Shown one piece after another: positions 1 to 5,147 of a stretch of DNA of 6,318 nt. Position numbers and translations under genes: made by a program. Within the stretch, counting starts at the first letter, position 1; every line of letters starts with the position of its first letter. Source of the DNA: an uncultured Clostridia bacterium (GTDB lineage Bacteria > Bacillota > Clostridia > Christensenellales > Aristaeellaceae); contig CAMOIA010000097.1 of assembly GCA_946615785.1 (NCBI GenBank), positions 1-6,318 of the forward strand, written 5' to 3'. The notes beneath the pieces were generated by a model. It was not told where the DNA came from, did not search any database, and saw nothing but the letters and a program-made list of their open reading frames with translations.

Positions 1-1276
1 TCTCAATAATCCGATCCTGCTGCTCCGGCGTCATCTTGTTATCGCTCGGCAAGCAGAGCCCACGACGGAAAATATCGGCCCCTACGTCGATTCCAGAGCC
101 TTTTATGTAGGCATTTGTGCGGCCTCTGCCGTTTCCCTCGACTGTTATAAACGGGTTGGTGCGGTATATCGGCTGCATATGCATGGGCTTCCAAATTGGA
201 CGGCCTTCGGCGTTGAAGGCGGCTATGGCATCCAGGATCTCCTGGGGGCTGCTCTTGCCACTTTCACTCGCGAACAGATAATCCTGCTCGCCGCGCGCCA
301 TGGGTGCCATGGCGTCTTCATCGACGATCATGCAGCTCAGCCAGAAGTTCGGCTCGCTCTTCTCACGATCCCAGGGGTTCATGGACACCGGCAAATCCGC
401 CAGGCCCTTTTCATAGCGCTCAAAAATCGCCCGCTTCTGGGCGATGTGCTCCTCCAGATACGGGAACTGTCCGCGGATGATTCCGGCGACGATATTGCTC
501 ATGCGGTAGTTGTACCCGAGCTCTTCATGCTGATACCAGGGAGCCGCTTCACGGGCCTGTGTGGACCACTTCCGAGCCTTGTTAGCGTCCTCCTGATCGT
601 CCGTCAGGAGGAAACCCCCGCTGGAACCGGTAATGATTTTGTTGCCGTTTCCGGACAGGATGGATTCCGTGCCAAAGCAGCCGGTTTGCACGCCCTTGTA
701 TGCAGCGCCGAATGACTCCGCAGCATCCTCGACGATCAGCGCGCCGTGCGCGTCCGCAATGGCCCTGATCTCGTCGATCTTGCCGGGCGTTCCATAAAGG
801 TGCGCAACGACGATCAGCCTGACTTCAGGATACAGTTCGAACGCTTTCTCCAGCGCCACAGGGTCCATGTTCCACGTGTCCCGCTCGGTATCGATGAACA
901 CCGGAATGCCGCCTTCGTAGCAGATCGGATTTACGGTAGCGTCGAAAGTCATATCGCTCGCGAATACGCGCCTGCCTTCCAGCGAACCGTGTCCAACAGG
1001 AGGCTGACCATACAGCTTTTCCCCGCAAAGCCTGATGGCAAGGTGAAGCGCAGCCGTACCGGCGGAAACCGCTACAGCATATTTTCTGCCAACCTTCTCA
1101 GCTGTCATCTTTTCCACAGCGTCGATGTTCGCACCGACCGTAGAAACCCAGTTTGTCTGGATCGCTTCGTCCACCCACCGCTGCTCGTCGCCGTGCATCG
1201 TAGGTGACGAAAGCCACACTTTTGATTGAAACTTTTCAATTCCATGAAATCGCGGGTCATTCTCAAAATCGTGCAT
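1..1276 (-). CDS. DegT/DnrJ/EryC1/StrS-family PLP-dependent sugar aminotransferase, 3' end cut by window edge
   Basis: The frame opens at ATG 1276-1274 and is still open at base 1, giving 425 visible codons. A good ribosome site (AGAGGA, 1284-1289, 7 nt spacing) supports this start. The fold-type I aminotransferase signature is complete: NWVSTVG near residues 42-48, SAGTAALHLA at 71-80 (cofactor phosphate region), IVEDAAESFGA with Asp184 expected to hold the pyridine nitrogen, and GNGNKIITGSSGG with Lys213 as the Schiff-base lysine. The visible end (RRGLCLPSDNKMTPEQQDRI) is the usual C-terminal block of the family, so probably only a handful of residues are missing. By family knowledge it transfers an amino group, normally from glutamate, to a keto group on a nucleotide-activated sugar in the cytoplasm (PglE/LegC/bacillosamine-type enzymes are the nearest relatives I recognise). 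The exact sugar cannot be read from sequence. It lies downstream of loaP with no promoter that I can see of its own, so it is probably the first structural gene of a LoaP-controlled glycan operon. Confidence 0.95.
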   Translation of the reverse strand, partial: MHDFENDPRFHGIEKFQSKVWLSSPTMHGDEQRWVDEAIQTNWVSTVGANIDAVEKMTAEKVGRKYAVAVSAGTAALHLAIRLCGEKLYGQPPVGHGSLEGRRVFASDMTFDATVNPICYEGGIPVFIDTERDTWNMDPVALEKAFELYPEVRLIVVAHLYGTPGKIDEIRAIADAHGALIVEDAAESFGAAYKGVQTGCFGTESILSGNGNKIITGSSGGFLLTDDQEDANKARKWSTQAREAAPWYQHEELGYNYRMSNIVAGIIRGQFPYLEEHIAQKRAIFERYEKGLADLPVSMNPWDREKSEPNFWLSCMIVDEDAMAPMARGEQDYLFASESGKSSPQEILDAIAAFNAEGRPIWKPMHMQPIYRTNPFITVEGNGRGRTNAYIKGSGIDVGADIFRRGLCLPSDNKMTPEQQDRIIE

Positions 1277-1283
1277 CTGTACG

Positions 1284-1289
1284 TCCTCT
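1284..1289 (-). promoter_or_regulatory. Ribosome binding site of the aminotransferase
   Basis: AGAGGA on the minus strand sits 7 nt before the ATG at 1276 and fixes the start of the aminotransferase. It follows closely after the palindromic stem-loop at 1302-1317, leaving 12 nt between the stem and the site, so folding or protein binding there could influence initiation. Confidence 0.7.
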
Positions 1290-1301
1290 GTTTTCTTTAG
1301 G

Positions 1302-1317
1302 TGAGGCGTTCGCCTCA
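1302..1317 (-). promoter_or_regulatory. Short palindromic stem-loop in the aminotransferase leader (candidate LoaP RNA target)
   Basis: The minus-strand RNA reads UGAGGC-GAAC-GCCUCA, a perfect 6-bp stem with a four-base loop (7 bp if the outer loop bases also pair). No U-run follows on the minus strand (the next bases are CCUAAAGAAAAC), so it is not an intrinsic terminator. It lies between loaP and the first structural gene. That is where LoaP of Bacillus is known to recognise an RNA hairpin in the leader of an operon it controls. A match to that known element was not tested. Confidence 0.5.
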
Positions 1318-1321
1318 TTCT

Positions 1322-1339
1322 GGCTGTGAGCATTCAGCC
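1322..1339 (-). promoter_or_regulatory. Second small stem-loop in the aminotransferase leader
   Basis: The minus-strand RNA reads GGCUG, an 8-nt loop, then CAGCC. This 5-bp stem lies only 4 nt upstream of the 1302-1317 stem-loop, so the two could stack or act together as a two-hairpin element. No T-run follows. The stem is weak on its own, and I list it mainly because of its place beside the stronger hairpin. Confidence 0.35.
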
Positions 1340-1391
1340 GCCTGTGATTTTCGCATGGGTTCCTGAATGATCGTTTCAAATTCGCTATAGT

Positions 1392-1603
1392 TTAAAAGAT
1401 CATATCGGGATACGCTGGATACGGTTCTTCCCCGTGCTTCGCATCAGAAAAAAGCCGCACCGGGTTTCCAAAAGATTCCTCATTCCATTCTGCTTTCAGG
1501 CAATCTCCGGCGTCATGTACCGCCTGATCAGCTTCGTGAAAACGCGGCAATACAAAAGGCGTATGATTGGTCACACGCCCAATGAATCCTTTTGCTCTGT
1601 CAT
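1392..1603 (-). other. Possible tiny gene coupled to loaP, frameshifted or decayed (unrecognised)
   Basis: An ATG at 1603-1601 overlaps the loaP stop codon as ATGA, the arrangement seen in translationally coupled operon genes. That frame stops after 10 codons (TGA at 1571-1573). The frame one base back stays open down to TAA at 1392-1394 and has natural-looking codons and composition. Joining them by a -1 shift at CAAAAG would give about 70 residues beginning MTEQKGFIGRVTNHTPF. I do not recognise the product. A third frame is then open from 1443 to the TGA at 1315-1317, reading in part RYDLLNYSEFETIIQEP. The pattern fits a decayed small gene, a sequencing indel or a programmed frameshift. It could equally be chance, since open runs of this length are not rare. 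There is no standard start codon with a good ribosome site for the longer frame. Confidence 0.25.
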
Positions 1604-2118
1604 CCGTTTTCAGAATCCGGTTCCGCCTCCCGGACGATTTCATATTCCACCCAGGTACGAACCTGCCTGCCCGCAAAGGGGATCTCGATTTGCATCCGCA
1701 TGTTTCTCTTGTCCACCTTCAGGATTTGGGTTTCAACGCCTGCATACGCCCCCTTGCAGATGCGGATCATCTGACCTTCCTGATAAACCTTCGTTTTCCC
1801 GATCACACCGTTTTTTTGCAGCAGCATCATGGCAAACTCTTCGTCGCTTCCTGAAAGCTCATATTGCTTATCCTGTGAAGAAAGACATCGAATGATGCCC
1901 TGCACGGAATGGATCTGTGCCAGCTCCAGCGGCGCATCCTCAAGGTACAGAAAAACATATCCTGGGAGCAGGTCGTGCTCTACATCGACGATTTTCCCCT
2001 GAGAGCGGGTATGCTGGATCTGTTTGGGATAAATGGCGCGGCAGGGTATTCTCTGCATCAGAGCGCTTGCCACGGAACGGCATTTCGCCGTTTCGCAGAA
2101 CAGGCAATAGGTGCGCAT
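1600..2118 (-). CDS. loaP: LoaP-type NusG paralogue, operon-specific transcription antiterminator
   Basis: This 172-residue protein has the two-domain NusG layout. An N-terminal NGN domain covers about residues 1-100 and includes the family hallmark LLPGYVFLYL at 50-59 followed by HSVQGIIRCL. A short linker leads to a C-terminal KOW domain (about 113-162) with EGQMIRICKGAYAGVETQIL. The start at 2118 is chosen because GGGAGG (2127-2132) stands 8 nt upstream and MRTYCLF aligns with the NGN first strand. The longer open frame from 2217 adds unrelated residues and lacks a comparable site. LoaP proteins bind RNA polymerase and let it read through terminators in one long operon, usually for polysaccharide or antibiotic synthesis. 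Its position just upstream of a sugar aminotransferase, with its own promoter and a hairpin-rich leader, fits LoaP better than housekeeping NusG, which normally lies between secE and rplK. Cysteines at 5, 8, 13 and 26 of the NGN domain are unusual. The paralogue class is inferred from context and sequence style. Confidence 0.85.
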   Translation of the reverse strand: MRTYCLFCETAKCRSVASALMQRIPCRAIYPKQIQHTRSQGKIVDVEHDLLPGYVFLYLEDAPLELAQIHSVQGIIRCLSSQDKQYELSGSDEEFAMMLLQKNGVIGKTKVYQEGQMIRICKGAYAGVETQILKVDKRNMRMQIEIPFAGRQVRTWVEYEIVREAEPDSENG

Positions 2119-2126
2119 GCCGCATC

Positions 2127-2132
2127 CCTCCC
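2127..2132 (-). promoter_or_regulatory. Ribosome binding site that sets the loaP start
   Basis: GGGAGG on the minus strand lies 8 nt before ATG 2118-2116. It is the strongest Shine-Dalgarno match near the gene and decides against the upstream in-frame ATGs at 2217 and 2163-2154, which would put the site inside the coding region. Confidence 0.8.
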
Positions 2133-2151
2133 GGGTATAGCTCCGCCATGA

Positions 2152-2170
2152 CGGCATGAAAACCATACCG
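2152..2170 (-). promoter_or_regulatory. Stem-loop about 33 nt upstream of the loaP start codon
   Basis: The minus-strand RNA forms CGGUAUG-GUUUU-CAUGCCG, a 7-bp stem with one U-G pair and a five-base loop. It stands 19 nt before the GGGAGG site of loaP, so it could tune loaP translation or elongation. There is no following T-run, which argues against a terminator. Its function is unknown. Confidence 0.4.
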
Positions 2171-2337
2171 CCTGTGCCGGCAATGACGGAAAAAGTCGCC
2201 GCCCAGCAAGAATACACGGTGCAGCGGAGCTCCTTCCGGATGAAAGAAAAACCAGGTGCAAATCGTCATCTTTGCCGCTGTTTTGCCGTCTTCAATGATA
2301 TGAAAAAACACATATTAATGAAGACGTGCTTACCTGC

Positions 2338-2362
2338 GAGCGGATGGTTACCCAATCCGCTC
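2338..2362 (-). promoter_or_regulatory. 5'-terminal hairpin with GNRA (GUAA) tetraloop in the loaP transcript
   Basis: The minus-strand RNA pairs GAGCGGAU with AUCCGCUC (8 perfect bp). Inside the loop, GG and CC close a GUAA tetraloop with one bulged U, giving about 10 bp in all. The predicted transcription start falls at the first base or two of the stem, so the hairpin would form the very 5' end of the mRNA. Such ends can protect mRNA from decay, and GNRA loops dock proteins or RNA receptors. There is no T-run, so it is not a terminator. Confidence 0.55.
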
Positions 2363-2367
2363 ATAGA

Positions 2368-2396
2368 ATTATACCATAAAAATCTCGTATTCACAA
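2368..2396 (-). promoter_or_regulatory. Sigma-A promoter of loaP with extended -10
   Basis: On the minus strand, TTGTGA (2391-2396, four of six consensus bases) is separated by exactly 17 nt from a perfect TATAAT (2368-2373). The TG one base before TATAAT makes it an extended -10. Predicted start of transcription is around 2361-2362. The region upstream is A/T rich and includes an AGAAAA-5-TTTTCT inverted repeat (2420-2436) that could be an UP-like or operator site. The promoter lies directly downstream of the terminator of the preceding operon and points at loaP. Confidence 0.85.
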
Positions 2397-2419
2397 TGGG
2401 AGAACAGCTTGAAATATAC

Positions 2420-2436
2420 AGAAAACAAGATTTTCT
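2420..2436. promoter_or_regulatory. A/T-rich inverted repeat upstream of the loaP promoter, possible operator
   Basis: AGAAAA and TTTTCT are perfect 6-base arms around a 5-base spacer, 23 bases upstream of the -35 hexamer. The position suits an activator site, but low-complexity A/T arms arise easily by chance, so this is only a candidate. Confidence 0.2.
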
Positions 2437-2451
2437 TTCATAAACGAAAGT

Positions 2452-2472
2452 GAAAAAGGCCCTTCCGGGCCA
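2452..2472 (-). terminator. Intrinsic terminator after the MFS gene
   Basis: The minus strand reads GGCCC-GGAA-GGGCC followed immediately by TTTTT, a textbook rho-independent terminator with a 5-bp all-GC stem and tetraloop. A second small stem (GCCGG-TT-CCGGC, 2483-2494) precedes it. It lies about 50 nt after the MFS stop codon and closes the ATP-grasp/ligase/transporter operon before the loaP promoter begins. Confidence 0.88.
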
Positions 2473-2523
2473 GGAACAATCCGCCGGAACCGGCGCACAA
2501 AGCAAACGATGGTCAAAAAGCGT

Positions 2524-4056
2524 CTACATACCCCTGAGAATACCGTGAAAAATCATCTGCGAAACGACGTCGGCGTCTTTCGGGTACATGAAAACGTCTT
2601 CTTCCTCCCCTCCGACCTGCAGGCGCACATGGATATCGTCGAGTTTTGAAACAAGGCTCAAGCAAACGCTGCTGTCCGTTTTGCCCTCTTTTATGCACTC
2701 CATCAGCTTCTCCTCCGCCAGAAGCCTGTAAGACAATGCCTCTTTGGTCTGCAAGCCCGCCTCAGTCAGCTTTTCATATACGATTTGTGAAATCCGGTCT
2801 ACGGAAGCTTCGTTCAGCACGGTTTCATACCGTACAATCTCAGCGCTTTGTTGCAGCGCCCTTCTCAGCCTTGCCGCGCAGACAGCAGTAAAGGCACCGA
2901 TGACTGCAAACGCCAGGAAAACATATTCAATTGCAAAGATTTTCAAAACGCCGACGACGAGCAGATCCATGAGAATGCTGACAACAGACTGGCCGGCATT
3001 GAGATAAACCAGCATGGTCTGCTGCTTCTTTTTGCTGTTTGTGTCGACGGCTGTCATCCGCAAAAACGTGCGCAGCGGATCCCAGAGCACGCCTTTTATG
3101 ATCACATACGCAAGGGCGGCCAGTACGATCGGAATGATCGTGCCCCTGAAGAACAAACCGCTGATGCCGATGGCGGCAAAAGCAAAAAGCATCGCTGCGG
3201 AAGAGAGCGGTACGATTCTTTCTTTCAGTTTTTCGAGGATTTTCTCAAGCAGGATATTGGAACAGAGCCTCGTCAGCCGGGCCGCCCAGACAATTGCCCC
3301 GTAGATCATGATTGTCATCTGTTCTGTGCAAATCTCTCCGAGCATGCCGCTGAGGAATACCTCCGTGTTGCTGGTAAAAACGGCTCCGGAACAAAAGAAC
3401 AGGCAAAAGAAGACGAGCAAAAGCCTGAGCCCTTTCCCGATTCGGCCAAGGGGCTCCTTCTGCTCTTTCGACGGCGGAAGCTTTCCCCCGTGCTCGCTGC
3501 AGTCGGCAATCAAAAAGGACAATGCTGCAATCAGCGCGCACGTGGTGATGCACAGGAAAGACGGAATATACCGGTTGACCGAAAACAGAAACGGGATCGC
3601 AGCGGAAGACACCATGGAGACAGACGCATAAAGGGTATTCCCTTTTGAAAACAGCTTCGCGTATTTCTCTTTTTCGCCAAGAAGCACCAGATTGTTTCTC
3701 GCGGCCGCTCCGGCCATCGACTGAAAATTGCCCGCGCTGACAAAAAACACCATGCCGGCAGCGACGAGGGGCAGGGACCGCCCAAGTGTAATCAGCACGA
3801 TGCCGATCAGCGGCATGATGCCGCCGATAACACAGGCGCGGCTGTTTCCAAGCCTCCGGATCGCCCGGTAAGACGGGTATTCCAGCGCAAGATCCGCAAG
3901 ATCGGTAAACAGGATGATCGTTGCGATCTGCGCGGCTGAAAACCCTTTTACCTGCGTCAGAAAAAGCGTCTGAACGACGCTGAAAAACAGAAGATCCCCG
4001 CTGGCCGCCTCATAAAAGGGATACAGCTTCAATGCCCGTTTCAGCTTCTTTGTCAT
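2524..4056 (-). CDS. MFS transporter with extra C-terminal cytosolic ATPase-like domain
   Basis: The protein has 510 residues. Residues 1 to about 405 are strongly hydrophobic, with roughly a dozen membrane segments and a motif A-like loop (LEYPSYRAIRRLG, 58-70), as in drug/metabolite exporters of the major facilitator superfamily. A basic cytosolic linker occurs near the middle (about 186-210). After the last helix, residues of about 409-510 form a soluble tail. Its stretch LSYRLLAEEKLMECIKEG (451-468) resembles the N-box helix of GHKL/RsbW-type ATPases (EExxxN), with Glu463 where the Mg-binding Asn is expected, and no G-boxes are seen. The tail may therefore be a degenerate regulatory or docking domain; this is inference. 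The ATG overlaps the upstream ligase stop (ATGA), with AGGGA only 3 nt before it, so translation is probably coupled. The likely role is export of the product of the two upstream ligases, though import cannot be excluded. Confidence 0.9.
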   Translation of the reverse strand: MTKKLKRALKLYPFYEAASGDLLFFSVVQTLFLTQVKGFSAAQIATIILFTDLADLALEYPSYRAIRRLGNSRACVIGGIMPLIGIVLITLGRSLPLVAAGMVFFVSAGNFQSMAGAAARNNLVLLGEKEKYAKLFSKGNTLYASVSMVSSAAIPFLFSVNRYIPSFLCITTCALIAALSFLIADCSEHGGKLPPSKEQKEPLGRIGKGLRLLLVFFCLFFCSGAVFTSNTEVFLSGMLGEICTEQMTIMIYGAIVWAARLTRLCSNILLEKILEKLKERIVPLSSAAMLFAFAAIGISGLFFRGTIIPIVLAALAYVIIKGVLWDPLRTFLRMTAVDTNSKKKQQTMLVYLNAGQSVVSILMDLLVVGVLKIFAIEYVFLAFAVIGAFTAVCAARLRRALQQSAEIVRYETVLNEASVDRISQIVYEKLTEAGLQTKEALSYRLLAEEKLMECIKEGKTDSSVCLSLVSKLDDIHVRLQVGGEEEDVFMYPKDADVVSQMIFHGILRGM

Positions 4057-5147
4057 CCGTCCCTGTTTTCCCCTTTCGCCGCGTCTTCCCCGTATCGCAG
4101 GGCAAGTTTCATCAGCCCTTCCCGTCCGTTTTCACAAATCAGTCTGCGGACGCGACCGGCTTTCGTGCAGCCGTTCCTTTCCAGTTCCAGATAATGCGCA
4201 AGCGTTTCGCCAAATCCAAGTCCCAGCTTCCGATCCGCCTCGGCGCAGGAAAGCAGAATGTCCGTCGGGCCATCCGGGATCGTATCCCCGGTCATACACA
4301 GGAAAAGCACCGCCACCGCCAGTCTGATCTCGTGCAGCGAGATCCCGCAAACGTCAAACGGGTCGACGTCGCACAGGCGGAATTCCAGGCGTTCGATCCC
4401 ATGCTGCCCGATCCCTTCGTCAGCGCTGTCCATATTCCGACTTTTGATCCGGATCGCGGACAGTCTTTCGTATGACCGGGTCTGCTGCAGGGAGCGGATA
4501 TAGGCTTCAACGCTTGTGTAATCCAGCTTTTTCGCGTTCGGGTTCCGCATTCCCTTGGCGCTGTTTCGCAGGGAAGTTTCTTGTGTGAGCCTGCCTTCAA
4601 AATCCGTCGGGGAGGCGTCGAAAAAATGCCGCAGCGCATCTTCGTGCAGGATCACCTGTCTTGCACATTGAAGATAGGCCGCATCACGGTCATATGGCAC
4701 ATTCGGATAAATGCGCCGAATCTCCATGAGCGCACCCATGCCGATGGAAAAATTGACGTGGATTCCGGCAAGGCAAAGCCGCCTTACCCCATACACCCTT
4801 GTGATCAGCCGCTCATGTTCCTCCAGATCCGGCCTTCCCGGATACCGGTTGAAGGGGAACGTATCCTCGTCCGGAACCTGATACGGAACGCTGCAGGGCC
4901 AAAGAAGCTCACCCTGTGCATACAGTGCTTTGAGCGCACCGCGGGTGATTTGCAGCAGCTCCCGATAGCAGCTTTCAGGATCCGGATGCGGATAAGAGCG
5001 CAGCTCGAGCATCGGCTCGCCAAAGTCCGTCCCGATCAGCGGGTTTACAAGCTTGTCCCCGAACGCCTGCGGATGCGGCGTTCTTGCCATGTTCCCGTCC
5101 AAATCAACGCGAAACCCCTCACGCTCGATGCCAATCAAATAGTTCAT
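4053..5147 (-). CDS. Glutamate-cysteine-ligase-like (gamma-glutamyl ligase) enzyme
   Basis: The protein has 364 residues with the signature blocks of the GshA/GshF-type glutamate-cysteine ligase fold. These are GIEREGFRV at 6-14 (E. coli GshA has a similar GIERE motif), the block at 29-51 containing TDFGEPMLELRS, YGVRRLCLAGIHVNFSI at 119-135 with His130 and Asn132, TSLRNSAKGMRNP at 191-203, and LEFRLCDVDPFDVCGIS at 254-270. Family members use ATP to join the gamma-carboxyl of glutamate to the amine of cysteine or a related amine. Length is well below E. coli GshA (about 518), and the C-terminal ATP-grasp half of bifunctional GshF is absent. A separate ATP-grasp gene of another type stands directly upstream. 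The start at 5147 is supported by GGAGAAGGA (5156-5164, 8 nt spacing) and lies 29 bases inside the preceding gene. The substrate may differ from cysteine; the name is by family only. Confidence 0.85.
   Translation of the reverse strand: MNYLIGIEREGFRVDLDGNMARTPHPQAFGDKLVNPLIGTDFGEPMLELRSYPHPDPESCYRELLQITRGALKALYAQGELLWPCSVPYQVPDEDTFPFNRYPGRPDLEEHERLITRVYGVRRLCLAGIHVNFSIGMGALMEIRRIYPNVPYDRDAAYLQCARQVILHEDALRHFFDASPTDFEGRLTQETSLRNSAKGMRNPNAKKLDYTSVEAYIRSLQQTRSYERLSAIRIKSRNMDSADEGIGQHGIERLEFRLCDVDPFDVCGISLHEIRLAVAVLFLCMTGDTIPDGPTDILLSCAEADRKLGLGFGETLAHYLELERNGCTKAGRVRRLICENGREGLMKLALRYGEDAAKGENRDG

Larger units (their letters stand above)
2119..2361 (-). promoter_or_regulatory. Long structured 5' leader of loaP (about 240 nt)
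   Basis: This is the stretch between the predicted transcription start (about 2361) and the loaP ATG. It holds no convincing gene; the short minus-strand frames through it lack good ribosome sites. It contains three stem-loops: 2338-2362, 2288-2325 and 2152-2170. The middle one pairs 2288-2294 with 2319-2325 (GUCUUCA/UGAAGAC) and 2298-2302 with 2311-2315 (AUAUG/CAUAU) around a U-rich loop. No riboswitch class that I know matches by eye. A leader this long and this folded suggests post-initiation control of loaP, possibly autoregulation by LoaP. Confidence 0.5.

Noticed and set aside
179..1207. Plus-strand open frames 179-715 and 746-1207 as genes
   Set aside because: They are antisense to the aminotransferase, whose minus-strand frame shows all family motifs, and they have no recognisable domains or ribosome sites.
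1302..1317. Palindrome as an intrinsic terminator
   Set aside because: No T-run follows on either strand, and a gene begins 26 bases later.
2119..2217. Longer loaP start at 2217
   Set aside because: The extra 33 residues do not look like an NGN domain, they cover the leader hairpin and the GGGAGG site, and no good ribosome site precedes 2217.
1940..2311. 123-codon minus-strand frame overlapping loaP and its leader
   Set aside because: More than half lies inside loaP in another frame, and the leader part has no convincing ribosome site.
2266..2505. 79-codon minus-strand frame across the loaP promoter and terminator
   Set aside because: It runs through a clear intrinsic terminator and a consensus promoter, has no ribosome site and no family resemblance.
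2848..3648. 266-codon plus-strand open frame
   Set aside because: It is antisense to the MFS transporter and has the charged, low-complexity look of a reversed hydrophobic gene.
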